Part shown: one piece after another, positions 52,881-61,718 of the stretch | Layout: every line of letters starts with the position of its first letter | How positions within the stretch are numbered: position 1 is the first letter of the stretch | Origin: Propioniciclava sinopodophylli | GTDB lineage: Bacteria; Actinomycetota; Actinomycetes; Propionibacteriales; Propionibacteriaceae | Length of the DNA: 64,000 bases | Assembly (NCBI RefSeq): GCF_004324755.1 | Contig: NZ_SDMQ01000015.1 | Location: 1-64,000, forward strand | Direction of reading: 5' to 3' | The notes under the pieces: generated by a model | The model's input: the letters and a program-made list of their open reading frames with translations, nothing else | Databases searched by the model: none | Told to the model about the DNA's origin: nothing | Translations under genes and position numbers: made by a program

Positions 52881-53906
52881 TCAGTCCCCGCTCTGTTCGT
52901 CGGGTGAGGGACCGGTCGACCCTCGCGCGACCAAATGCACCTTGAACGTCTGACTGCCCGCTCCCCCCACTGGAGTCGCCAGGGCCAGACGCAGCCCTGC
53001 GGCTCCCATCTCGGCCAACGGGAAGTGCACTGTGGTCAAGGATGGGGTGAGGTCACGGGAGACCCAGATGTCGTTGCAGCCCGCGACCGACATGTCCTGC
53101 GGCACCGAGATGCCGTGGTCCTTGCAGTAGGCAAGTGCACCTACCGCCATCTGGTCCGCGGTACCGACGATAGCGGTGAGGTCGGGATCCTGCCTGACGA
53201 GCGCCGCAGCACCCGCATAACCGCCATCACGAGTCTGGGGAACCTCCTCAACCAACGGTCGGCGCCCCAACCCCTCGGTGAGGCCTGTGATGCGGTCGAT
53301 GGTCGAAGTGACGTTGGCCCGGCCGGACAGGACGCCGACGTGTGTGTGGCCGAGTGCACGGAGGTGCTCCCCTAGAAGGCGACCAGCGCCGCGGTTGTCT
53401 GCCTCCACGCGGATGACGTTGAGCGTGGGGTTGAGGTGGTGCCGGCCCATGACGACGACGCGCCCCATCCCGGCGAAGGATTCGATTCGGGTCTCCAGCC
53501 CCGTCCTGTACTCATTCTCCTCGATGCCCGAGCCGGCAACGATGATGATGCTGGCCCCGTGTGATTGCAGCTGCCGGAAGCTCGCCAGTTCCTTCTCGGT
53601 GTCGCGGTAGGTCCCGATGATGGTCACAAGGCAGCCCTCCTCGGCAGCCACGCGATGGACACCGTCGATCATGGCGTCGAAGTAGGGATCTCCGACTTCG
53701 CCGACGAGCATGCCAACGGTGCGAGCATTTCCAGAGATCAGAGCACGGGCCTGGGCATTGGGTACGTAGTCGAGCTCGGCCGCAACGGCCAGGACACGCT
53801 CCCGCAGTTCGGGACTCACCGGGTAGGTGCTCCCCGAGAGGACGCGGGATGCCGTGGCCAGTGACACCCGGGCAGCCCGGGCCACCTGTTTGAGATTCCC
53901 AGCCAT
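52881..53906 (-). CDS. LacI-family regulator of the second ABC locus
   Basis: A 341-aa regulator. HTH: NLKQVARAARVSLATASRVL; hinge LDYVPNAQARALI; then GMLVGEVGDPYFDAMIDGVH opening the ligand-binding domain. It is transcribed away from the ABC operon behind an oxidoreductase gene on the same strand (63-base gap). The most likely operator is GAAAGCGTTTTC at 54815-54826 in the divergent promoter region. Confidence 0.87.
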   Translation of the reverse strand: MAGNLKQVARAARVSLATASRVLSGSTYPVSPELRERVLAVAAELDYVPNAQARALISGNARTVGMLVGEVGDPYFDAMIDGVHRVAAEEGCLVTIIGTYRDTEKELASFRQLQSHGASIIIVAGSGIEENEYRTGLETRIESFAGMGRVVVMGRHHLNPTLNVIRVEADNRGAGRLLGEHLRALGHTHVGVLSGRANVTSTIDRITGLTEGLGRRPLVEEVPQTRDGGYAGAAALVRQDPDLTAIVGTADQMAVGALAYCKDHGISVPQDMSVAGCNDIWVSRDLTPSLTTVHFPLAEMGAAGLRLALATPVGGAGSQTFKVHLVARGSTGPSPDEQSGD

Positions 53907-53969
53907 GGCCGGAGTCTAAGGCGTCATTTCGCACCCCGGGCAGAGCGGGAGACTCTCTCTGGGTCGACG

Positions 53970-54743
53970 TCACTCAAGGAGATGTGCGAGGAGCTGCACC
54001 GACGCGACCAACTCATGGCTGGGCAGGCCATCTGCGCCCTGCAAGAAGGACAGGATCCGCTCCGCGGCCACATCGAAGTACCCCGGCCCCACGGGAACGT
54101 CGGTGGAAACGCGTCCACCACCCTCGAGTTCGGCCTCCAACCGGAAGGGCGATCCGGGTTCGAGGAGTTTCAACGTGACCGGGACCGCGCCATCCGCCAC
54201 TCGCAGGACACGCACCGCGGGCTCGTCTGCCCTCTCGACCACAGCCCCCTCCATGGGGAGGATCTCGAGGGCCATCTCGACCACATGGCAGCCGTAGAAG
54301 GCCAGGCCCGCGTTGGGGCTCGACGGATCTGCAGGGCCGGACGCCTCCAGTGCCGTGATGGGCAACCCCTTGAACTGCGCCACCTCAGGGGCGAAGCGGA
54401 GCGCAGAGAACGACGTGACTGCTCCCCCAGAGCGTTGTGCCATCGTGAGCATGGCGAGCGCGTCATCCACCCGAGTCGCGAACGGCTTGTCAACGAAGAC
54501 ACGCATTCCCGCCTCCAGCAACGGAAGAGCTTGGCGGGCGTGGTCGCGCCCATCCCGCGTGGTGATCACGGCGACGTCGACCTTGCCCACCAAGTCCTCC
54601 ACCGTTGCGACCGCTTCGCACGACCACTCACGAACAGGTCGCACCACGGCTGCGAGAAACCCCTCCTGCGGTCGTCGGGTGAGAAGGGATGCCAGGTCGA
54701 GTGCATGAGTGCTCTCGTCTCCGACCAGTCCTATGTGCAGCAC
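53970..54743 (-). CDS. Gfo/Idh/MocA-family oxidoreductase (short)
   Basis: A 257-aa protein with a Rossmann start IGLVGDESTHALDLASLL and the family EKP-like motif VFVDKPFATRVDDALAM, Lys in the catalytic position. The C-terminal beta-sheet domain is shorter than in typical members (about 350 aa). It is probably NAD(P)-dependent oxidation or reduction of a sugar or inositol-like compound. I start at GTG 54743, five bases after AGGAG; GTG 54749 is possible. Divergent from the ABC operon. Confidence 0.78.
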   Translation of the reverse strand: MLHIGLVGDESTHALDLASLLTRRPQEGFLAAVVRPVREWSCEAVATVEDLVGKVDVAVITTRDGRDHARQALPLLEAGMRVFVDKPFATRVDDALAMLTMAQRSGGAVTSFSALRFAPEVAQFKGLPITALEASGPADPSSPNAGLAFYGCHVVEMALEILPMEGAVVERADEPAVRVLRVADGAVPVTLKLLEPGSPFRLEAELEGGGRVSTDVPVGPGYFDVAAERILSFLQGADGLPSHELVASVQLLAHLLE

Positions 54744-54814
54744 GGTCACTCCTCATAACGATCTTGCAACGGGCCATAGCCAGAGCCATGCCCAGCCACT
54801 AGCATCTCACGAAA

Positions 54815-54826
54815 GAAAGCGTTTTC
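54815..54826. promoter_or_regulatory. LacI-type operator candidate of the second ABC locus
   Basis: GAAAGCGTTTTC is symmetric at ten of twelve positions around a central CG, the form of LacI/GalR sites. It is in the divergent region between the oxidoreductase (54743) and the binding-protein gene (54880), so binding there could control both directions. Confidence 0.55.
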
Positions 54827-54879
54827 GAGGGTGCGTTCAGGCACCCAAACGCCGACTCCACCCGACTCCCGGAGGATCC

Positions 54880-56148
54880 ATGAAGAAGTTGCTCGCAACC
54901 ACCAGCATGGCACTGGCCTTGACCCTTGCCGCTTGTTCCTCGCCTGCGTCCCCCGGCTCCCAAGCGACCCCTGGGGCAGCGCAGGGAGAGACCAAGAAGG
55001 TGACGATGTGGATGTATCCCGTCATCGCCGACAGCGCGAAGTCGCAAGCCTTTTGGGGCCAGGCGGAGAAGGACTTCGAGGCCGCCAACGCGGGCATCGA
55101 CCTCGTCATCGAACAGCAGCCCTGGGACAACCGCGACGAGAAGTTGGCGACCGCCATCGCGTCCGGCAAGGGCCCCGACCTCGTCGTGCTCGGCCCCGAC
55201 CAACTTCCCCAGTACCAGGCCTCCGGCGGCCTCGCCTCCCTGAAGAAGGCGTACGAGGGCCAGGAGGACAAGTTCCTCAAGTCAGCCGTTGAAGCCGCGA
55301 CGGTCGATGGCGACGTCTACGCGGTGCCGATCTACCACACGATCACCACCACCGTGTACAACAAGAAGGCCTTCGACGCTGCCGGCGTGACCGAACTGCC
55401 CACCACGTGGGACCAGGTCAAGGCGGCCGCCCCGAAGCTCGCCGCGCAGGGTGTGTCGATCATGGACTACTCCGGTGACGCCAAGATGACGCTGAACCTC
55501 AGCTTCTATCCCCTGCTCTGGCAGGCGGGCGGCTCGGTCTTCGCCGAGGATGGCAGGAGCGTCGCCTTCAACAGCCCCGAGGGCAAGGAGACCTTGCAGT
55601 TCCTGGTCGACCTCCAGAAGGTTGGCGGCCTCCCGGCTGACGCGGCGACCAAGGGCAACAAGGTCGAGGGGGGCGGGCTTTCCACCGGCAAGACCGCCAT
55701 GGGTTATGCGCTGGTCAAGCCCGAGGCCGACATCATGATCAAGGCCCTCGGTGAGGACGCCGTCGTGGTCGGCGAACCGCTCAAGAACAAGGAGCAGGTG
55801 GCGTTCGGTCTGCCGGGCCTGCTGACCCGCACCTCCATCAGCAAGGACGAGGCGAGCGCCGCGACCGTGGCCAAGTTCTTCTCCTCGGCCGAATTTGCCC
55901 CCACGCTCTCCAAGGCTTCCGGGTACTTCAGCGCTCGCCAGGACGTCAAGCCGGACAGCGCCGACAAGGTGGGCGCCAAGTTCGCCGAGGCCCTCGCCTT
56001 CGCGAAAGCAGGCGAGATCAACTCCAAGGCCCGTCAGGTCATGGCGTCCCTTCAGCCGCACATCCAGTCCGCCCTTCAGGGCGCCAAGACCGTGGATGCA
56101 GCCCTAGCCGACGCCGAGGCCGAAGCCAACGCCGTCCTCAAGGGCTGA
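54880..56148 (+). CDS. ABC sugar-binding lipoprotein
   Basis: A 422-aa extracellular solute-binding protein with lipobox LAAC (C19). Family-1 features: ANAGIDLVIEQQPWDNRDEK, IASGKGPDLVVLGPDQLPQY, and VYAVPIYHTITTTVYNKKAF. It is the first gene of an operon with two permeases and sugar-type enzymes but no ATPase. RBS GGAGGA. The ligand is unknown; the downstream enzymes point to an amino or keto sugar derivative rather than a simple sugar. Confidence 0.87.
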   Translation: MKKLLATTSMALALTLAACSSPASPGSQATPGAAQGETKKVTMWMYPVIADSAKSQAFWGQAEKDFEAANAGIDLVIEQQPWDNRDEKLATAIASGKGPDLVVLGPDQLPQYQASGGLASLKKAYEGQEDKFLKSAVEAATVDGDVYAVPIYHTITTTVYNKKAFDAAGVTELPTTWDQVKAAAPKLAAQGVSIMDYSGDAKMTLNLSFYPLLWQAGGSVFAEDGRSVAFNSPEGKETLQFLVDLQKVGGLPADAATKGNKVEGGGLSTGKTAMGYALVKPEADIMIKALGEDAVVVGEPLKNKEQVAFGLPGLLTRTSISKDEASAATVAKFFSSAEFAPTLSKASGYFSARQDVKPDSADKVGAKFAEALAFAKAGEINSKARQVMASLQPHIQSALQGAKTVDAALADAEAEANAVLKG

Positions 56149-56162
56149 CCGGCGCAACCAAC

Positions 56163-56196
56163 GGGTGCAGGCGGCCGGATTCGGCCGCCTGCACCC
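56163..56196 (+). terminator. Intra-operon hairpin between binding protein and permease
   Basis: GGGTGCAGGCGGCCG, loop GATT, CGGCCGCCTGCACCC: a perfect 15-bp stem 15 bases after the binding-protein stop. Same position as the hairpin at 28961-28992 in the other ABC operon. Confidence 0.7.
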
Positions 56197-56212
56197 TCCA
56201 CGAGAGAGAGCC

Positions 56213-57124
56213 ATGACGTCGATCGCGCAAGAGGGCAGGACCCGGATTTACCGATCCAGCAAGGTCAGGAGCCAGGCCATGGCCGGCCTGCTGTTCGTGC
56301 TACCCATGCTCGTGCTTTTCGTGGTGTTCCGCTTCGTCCCCACGCTGGGCGCGTTCGGCCTGAGTCTGACCGACTACAAGATCTCGGGTGAGTTCGAGTT
56401 CGTGGGCGTGAAGAACTACGCCGACTTCTTCACCAGCACCATCGCCCGCAATGCGCTGGCCACCACCCTGCTGTATGCCCTGATCTACGTCCCGCTCATC
56501 CTGCTCATCGCGCTGGCCTCTGCCCTGGTGCTGCACCGCATCGTGTGGGGCTCGAGCTTCTTCCGCGGCACCCTGTTCCTTCCCTATGTGACCTCGTTCG
56601 TGCTGGCCGGCATCATCTGGCTCTGGATCTTCGACCTCCAAGGCCCCCTGAACGCCACCCTGGGAGTCATCAACCTAGGACCGGTGCCGTTCCTCACCGG
56701 CGCCCAACCCATGGTCCTGACGAGCCTGGCGGCAGTGTCGGCCTGGCGCGGTTTCGGCTACTCCATGCTGATCCTGCTGGCAGGTCTGAAATCGATCCCG
56801 GGCGAGCTCTATGAGTCGGCGCGCATCGACGGCGCCTCTGTGGGGCGCCAGTTCACCGACATCACGCTCCCCCTGTTGCGTCCCTCGCTGTTCTTCGTCC
56901 TCGTCATCGAGACGATCGGCGCCTTCCAGGTCTTCGACACCATCTACGTGATGACCGGCGGCGGACCAGCCCGGGCTAGCTACTCGCTCGTCTACTACCT
57001 GTATGACAGCGGCTTCAAGTTCTTCAACTTCGGCTATGCCGCAGCGATCGGAGTCATCCTGTTCGTGATCGTGTTCCTCATCTCCATGGTGCAGAGACGA
57101 GTCCTCGACCGAGAGGAGCCCTGA
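56213..57124 (+). CDS. ABC sugar transporter permease (MalF type)
   Basis: A 303-aa permease with six helices. EAA loop ESARIDGASVGRQFTDITLP; conserved VFDTIYVMTGGGPARAS before the last helix. It overlaps the next permease by one base. Confidence 0.87.
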   Translation: MTSIAQEGRTRIYRSSKVRSQAMAGLLFVLPMLVLFVVFRFVPTLGAFGLSLTDYKISGEFEFVGVKNYADFFTSTIARNALATTLLYALIYVPLILLIALASALVLHRIVWGSSFFRGTLFLPYVTSFVLAGIIWLWIFDLQGPLNATLGVINLGPVPFLTGAQPMVLTSLAAVSAWRGFGYSMLILLAGLKSIPGELYESARIDGASVGRQFTDITLPLLRPSLFFVLVIETIGAFQVFDTIYVMTGGGPARASYSLVYYLYDSGFKFFNFGYAAAIGVILFVIVFLISMVQRRVLDREEP

Positions 57125-57936
57125 TGCAGCGCAAGTCCCCCATCACGTGGGCCCACGTCATCGCGACGGTCCTCACGCTCTTCACCGTGACGCCGTTCCT
57201 GGCGGTGCTGGTGCTCGCCCTGAGCCCGGCCTACGAGCCTACGATCCCGGTCGCTTGGCCGAGCCGGTTCACCATCGACAACTTCATCGCAACGTTGTCG
57301 GCGGCCAACTTCGTCCGCTGGACCTGGAACTCGTTCGTGTACGCGGGGGTGTCGGTCATCATCATCCTGCTCACCGCGGCGATGGCCGGCTACGCGTTCG
57401 CGAAGAAGCGGTTCCCCGGACGGGACATCATTTTCTGGTCGTTCCTGGCCACCTTGATGGTGCCGGTTCAGGCCACGCTGATCCCGATGTTCCTGCTGGT
57501 CACGCGCATGGACGGGGTAGACACGATGTGGGGCCTGATCATCCCGACCCTGGCCAACAGCCAGGCCGTCTTCCTCATGCGTCAGTTCATCCGCGATCTC
57601 CCCAACGAGTTGTTCGACGCAGCTGCAGTGGACGGCGCCGGCGAGTGGCGCACGTTCTGGACGATTGTCCTGCCGCTCACCAAGCCGATCCTCGCCACGC
57701 TCGGGATCTTCGTGTTCCTCTGGCACTGGAACGACTTCCTGTGGCCGCTGATCATCGCCCAGTCGGATTCGATGCGCACCCTCACCGTGGGCCTGGCCAC
57801 CCTCAACACCGAATCCGTTGCCCGGGCGCAGGTCATGGCGAGCGCGTTCGTCACGGTGGTGCCCTGCCTGATCATCTTCTTCGCGCTGCAGCGGCACCTC
57901 GTATCCTCCATCGCCGCCACCGGAATCAAGGGCTGA
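57124..57936 (+). CDS. ABC sugar transporter permease (MalG type)
   Basis: A 270-aa permease with six helices and EAA loop DAAAVDGAGEWRTFWTIVLP; ends in IKG as many MalG-type proteins do. The ATPase must be supplied from elsewhere, as in the cellobiose operon. Confidence 0.87.
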   Translation: MQRKSPITWAHVIATVLTLFTVTPFLAVLVLALSPAYEPTIPVAWPSRFTIDNFIATLSAANFVRWTWNSFVYAGVSVIIILLTAAMAGYAFAKKRFPGRDIIFWSFLATLMVPVQATLIPMFLLVTRMDGVDTMWGLIIPTLANSQAVFLMRQFIRDLPNELFDAAAVDGAGEWRTFWTIVLPLTKPILATLGIFVFLWHWNDFLWPLIIAQSDSMRTLTVGLATLNTESVARAQVMASAFVTVVPCLIIFFALQRHLVSSIAATGIKG

Positions 57937-57941
57937 CCCGG

Positions 57942-58706
57942 ATGGAAAGAACCAACCTGCGCATCCATGACATCAATAGGGTTCTCGGCCCAGTCCCCCA
58001 CGACGACGTCCCCACCGACACCGTCGAGGGACTCCTGTCCGACCTCACCGCACTGGGTGTCGCGTCCTGCTCGGCCGTTGCCTCGTGGCAACTGTTCGGA
58101 GACCCGTCCGGTCGGGCCGGTTCGCTCGAAGGCGGCGCGGAGCCGCTCGCCGCAGGGCCGCACCCGCGCGTCCGGTTGACCCCGATCGTCGTGCCCACGC
58201 CCGCGGGCACAGGCTGGCCGGCCGATCCGTCGGTCGTGCTGCAATCGGGCGCCCGCCTCGTGCGGGCCTGCCCCGTTCGCCACCGGTGGAGCCTGTTGTC
58301 ACGCACGGCGTCCCGGTGGTGGGACGCCTGCGCCGAGCACGGCATCGCCTTGGCTCTCGACCTGACCGAGGTCGGGTTCGCCGCCGTCGCCGGCCTGGCG
58401 GCCTCCCGCCCCGGGCTGAACATCGTCGCCCTCAACCCGGGATACCGGGAACTCCGGAGGTGCGCCGAACTCCTGGACGAGGCTCCTTCGATCCTCGTCG
58501 AGACCGGCACGATCCTGACGACCGGCGGGGTGGAGTGGCTGGCAGGCGCCTTCGGTGCGGAGCGACTGGTGTTCGGAACCGGCGGCCCCCTCCTCGATGA
58601 GGCCGGGCCGACGTTCCTCCTCAGGTCTCTCGACCTGCCCGAGAACGACGTCGAGCTGATCGCGTGGGGCAACGCCGCGCGCCTGCTGGAAGGTCAGGCC
58701 CAGTGA
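57942..58706 (+). CDS. Amidohydrolase-fold protein without metal ligands
   Basis: A 254-aa protein that follows the amidohydrolase-2 TIM-barrel pattern: IHDINRVLGPVP at the start where HxH is expected, LNIVALNPGYREL where a His-Gly pair is expected, and LVFGTGGPLLDEAG where the GSD metal Asp is expected. All usual metal-binding positions are replaced, so it is probably non-catalytic or acts without metal. It is followed, with a 4-base overlap, by a paralogue with intact ligands, suggesting a heteromer. Confidence 0.65.
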   Translation: MERTNLRIHDINRVLGPVPHDDVPTDTVEGLLSDLTALGVASCSAVASWQLFGDPSGRAGSLEGGAEPLAAGPHPRVRLTPIVVPTPAGTGWPADPSVVLQSGARLVRACPVRHRWSLLSRTASRWWDACAEHGIALALDLTEVGFAAVAGLAASRPGLNIVALNPGYRELRRCAELLDEAPSILVETGTILTTGGVEWLAGAFGAERLVFGTGGPLLDEAGPTFLLRSLDLPENDVELIAWGNAARLLEGQAQ

Positions 58707-59473
58707 TCCTCGACGCGCACGGCCACCTCGGCACATGGGGGGATTTCTTCATCCCCCACGCAGACCCCGCCTGGCTCATCGCCACCCTTGACAGGGTGGG
58801 GATCTCGGCGATCGGGGTCTCCCACCTGCTGGGGGTCGGGCATGACGCCCGAACGGGCAACAGGCTGGCACTTGAGGCGTCCGAACAGTTTGCGGGGCGC
58901 ATCGGCGTATGGCTGGTGGGCGACCCGCACGACAGGGAGGCCGTCGCCCGCCTTTCCGACGACGTGGACCACACCGGCGTCTGGGGGGTGAAGCTCCACC
59001 CCGACACGCACCAGGTCCAGCTCACCGATGAACGATACGAGCCCCTACTCGCGTTCGCCGCAGAGCGCGGACTGCCCGTGCTCACCCACACGCACACCGG
59101 ATCGGTGTGGAGCGACCCAGCCTTGGCGGCCGAGGTGTCCAAGCGGCACGCCGGCATGCCCATCCTGCTTGGCCACTCGGGACTCGTCGAGAACGGCCTG
59201 ACCCGGACGGCCGCGATCATGGCCGACCACCCCGATCTGATCGCCGAGATCTGCGGATCCCAGCTGACCCGCCGGTGGCTGACGCGCCTGGTGCGTTTGG
59301 TCGGGGCGGACCGGGTGGTGTACGGCAGCGATGCGTGCTTCTTCGACCCGCGCCCGGCCCTCGGCCGACTTCTCGCAGCCGAACTGACCGACCCGGAGCG
59401 GGATTCCGTGGCAGGCGGCACTCTCGCGCGCCTGCTCGGACACCGCCTGACCGTGAAGGAGATGCACGCATGA
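58703..59473 (+). CDS. Amidohydrolase family protein (amidohydrolase-2 type)
   Basis: A 256-aa TIM-barrel hydrolase or lactonase. Metal ligands are visible: H-x-H in ILDAHGHLG, candidate His residues in LTHTHTGS and ILLGHSGL, and Asp in VYGSDACFFDP. A VKLHPD strand lies in between. This group hydrolyses lactones or decarboxylates/hydrates carboxylated rings. GTG start and the ATGA overlap with the aminotransferase gene show tight coupling. Confidence 0.8.
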   Translation: MILDAHGHLGTWGDFFIPHADPAWLIATLDRVGISAIGVSHLLGVGHDARTGNRLALEASEQFAGRIGVWLVGDPHDREAVARLSDDVDHTGVWGVKLHPDTHQVQLTDERYEPLLAFAAERGLPVLTHTHTGSVWSDPALAAEVSKRHAGMPILLGHSGLVENGLTRTAAIMADHPDLIAEICGSQLTRRWLTRLVRLVGADRVVYGSDACFFDPRPALGRLLAAELTDPERDSVAGGTLARLLGHRLTVKEMHA

Positions 59474-60648
59474 CCCTCGCCATCGACGGAGCTCCACCTC
59501 GGGTGGGCGGGACGCCCCTGGTGTGGCCGCCCGCGGCCACACCAGCCCAGCGCGAGCTCCTGTTCGAGGTGCTGGACTCTGGGCGGTGGGGTGCCACCAC
59601 TGGCCCCCTCTGCGAGCGCTTCGCCGCACGATTCGCGGCCATGCACGGCTGCCCCACCGCGGTGTGCACGGTCAACGGGACCGTGGGCCTGACTGCGGCG
59701 CTGGTGGCCGTCGGCGTTCGCCCCGGCGACGAGGTCGTCGTCCCGAGCTACACCTTCGTCGCCTCGGCGACCTCGGTGCTGCTCATGGGGGCGCGACCGG
59801 TGATCGCGGACGTGGACCCGCGGCTGGGATGCCTGACGGGGGAAACCCTTCAGCCGGCCCTGTCCGCCCGCACGCGGGCCATCATGGTCGTCCACATCGC
59901 CGGAGCCCCCTGTCCCATGGACGAGATCAACGCGATCGCGGCCTCGTGGGGAATCCCGGTCGTCGAAGATGCGGCACAGGCCCACGGCGCCACCTACAAG
60001 GGACGGCCCGTCGGTTCGCTCGGGAACATCGCGTCCTTCTCCTTCCAGGCCTCCAAGGCAATGACGGCCGGCGAGGGAGGAATCCTCACGACGCGCGACG
60101 CCGAGCTCGGCGAGCTTGCGTGGTCCCTGTGCAACGTGGGCCGTGTCCGGGACGGAGCCTGGTACGGGCACCATCGCGTTGGCTGGAACCTCCGGATGTC
60201 GGAGTTCCAGGCCGCCGTCCTGCTGCCCTGGCTCGACCTCATCACGGAACAGATCCAGTTCCGCGAGGCCTTCACCCAGGAACTAGCGGGGTACCTGGCC
60301 AGAGACGGCCTCGGTGTCGTGGTGCCCTCCCCCGATGGTACGACCCGCCACACCCGCCACCTCGGCATGATCGACATCGACCCCCACGACGCGGGCGTGG
60401 ACAAGGCGTGGGTCATCAAGGCCCTGCACGCCGAGGGACTCAACACCGACGCCGGGTACCCGGGCATGGCCGACATCCCCGCCATCGCGGCCGAGTCCCG
60501 CCTGATGCCCACGCCAGGGACGGCTCGCTTCAGCGCTTCAGTCATCTGGTTGCGCCAACACGAACTCATGCGCGTCGACGGCACCCAGGAAGTCGCCGAC
60601 GCCCTGAACGCCGTGTTGGCCGATCCCCGCGCCAAGGCGACCACGTGA
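59470..60648 (+). CDS. DegT/DnrJ/EryC1/StrS-family PLP aminotransferase
   Basis: A 392-aa sugar aminotransferase. NGTVGLTAALVAVGVRPGDE (PLP phosphate and pyridine region), PSYTFVASATSVLLMGARPV, VVEDAAQAHGA with the PLP Asp, and the Schiff-base Lys K196 in SFQASKAMTAGEGG. The QASK...GEGG form is that of amino-inositol/keto-sugar aminotransferases. It may add an amino group to a keto sugar or, run backward in catabolism, remove one. Confidence 0.87.
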   Translation: MTLAIDGAPPRVGGTPLVWPPAATPAQRELLFEVLDSGRWGATTGPLCERFAARFAAMHGCPTAVCTVNGTVGLTAALVAVGVRPGDEVVVPSYTFVASATSVLLMGARPVIADVDPRLGCLTGETLQPALSARTRAIMVVHIAGAPCPMDEINAIAASWGIPVVEDAAQAHGATYKGRPVGSLGNIASFSFQASKAMTAGEGGILTTRDAELGELAWSLCNVGRVRDGAWYGHHRVGWNLRMSEFQAAVLLPWLDLITEQIQFREAFTQELAGYLARDGLGVVVPSPDGTTRHTRHLGMIDIDPHDAGVDKAWVIKALHAEGLNTDAGYPGMADIPAIAAESRLMPTPGTARFSASVIWLRQHELMRVDGTQEVADALNAVLADPRAKATT

Positions 60649-61718
60649 CCGCTCCATTTGCCACCCACCCAACGACAGGCGCCACCATGCACCTCCCCCA
60701 CGACATGACGCACAGCGAAGAAGCTCTCGATGAGCACCTCTCCACTCCCTCGGAGGCGGTAGCACTCTCGCTGGCCTCCACCTCCGGCCCGGTGGTGGTC
60801 CTAGGTGCCGGCGGCAAGGTTGGCCCGACCTTGTGCCGCATGCTGCGGCGCGCCCTTCCCGCCGACCGGCAGGTCTTCGCGGTGTCCCGTTGGTCGGACA
60901 CCGAGGCGCGAGCCAGCCTCGAGTCGCACGGGGTCACCTGCATCAGCGCGGATCTGGCCGCCCCCGACGCGTGGGCCGGGCTCCCCGACGCCGGCGCCGT
61001 CTACTACTTGGTCGGCCACAAGTTCGGCAGCAACACAAACCCACACCTCACCTGGTGGATGAACGCCGTCGTCCCCGGGTTCGCAGCAGCCCGGTACCGC
61101 GGCGTACCGACCGTGGTCTACAGCTCGGGGAATGTCTACCCCTTCACGCAGGCCCACGCGGGGGGATGCACTGAGCAGCACCCGGTCGGTCCTGTCGGTA
61201 CCTACGCGCAGAGCTGCCTCGCCCGTGAGCAGGCCTTCACCCACGCAGCGGCCACCTGGAGCACCCCCGTGGCCATCTACAGGCTCAACTATGCGGTCGA
61301 ACTGCGCTATGGCGTCCTCGCCGACCTCGCCGCGAAGATCGTGGCCGGCGAGGCGATCGACGTGACCATGGGTGCCGTCAACGTGGTGTGGCAGCGCGAC
61401 TCCACCGACTGGAGCCTGCGGTTGATCGAGCATGCCCGGAGCCCTGAGCCATTCATCCTGAACGGGACGGGCCCGGAGACAGCCTCGACCCGCCACCTCG
61501 CCTCACGCCTTGGGGCGGCCCTGCGTCGCGACCTCACATTCGTCGGCCAAGAGGCGCCCGAGGCACTGCTGAGCAACGCGGCTCGCTGCCACGGCCTGTT
61601 CGGATACCCCCAAACGACGTTGGACCAGGCGGTCAGCCTCGTCGCCGAATGGGTGGGCGCCGGAGGACGCCAACTCGGCAAGGCGACGAAGTTCCAGACC
61701 CGCGACGGAAGGTTCTGA
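60645..61718 (+). CDS. NAD-dependent epimerase/dehydratase-like protein
   Basis: A 357-aa extended-SDR protein with a ~45-residue N-terminal extension before the dinucleotide loop VVVLGAGGKVGPTLCRMLRR. Later come VYYLVGHKFGSNTN, TVVYSSGNVYPF and a region GPVGTYAQSCLAREQAF where the catalytic YxxxK reads Y-AQSC, lacking the Lys. Activity is thus uncertain. GTG start overlaps the aminotransferase stop. Confidence 0.75.
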   Translation: MTAPFATHPTTGATMHLPHDMTHSEEALDEHLSTPSEAVALSLASTSGPVVVLGAGGKVGPTLCRMLRRALPADRQVFAVSRWSDTEARASLESHGVTCISADLAAPDAWAGLPDAGAVYYLVGHKFGSNTNPHLTWWMNAVVPGFAAARYRGVPTVVYSSGNVYPFTQAHAGGCTEQHPVGPVGTYAQSCLAREQAFTHAAATWSTPVAIYRLNYAVELRYGVLADLAAKIVAGEAIDVTMGAVNVVWQRDSTDWSLRLIEHARSPEPFILNGTGPETASTRHLASRLGAALRRDLTFVGQEAPEALLSNAARCHGLFGYPQTTLDQAVSLVAEWVGAGGRQLGKATKFQTRDGRF

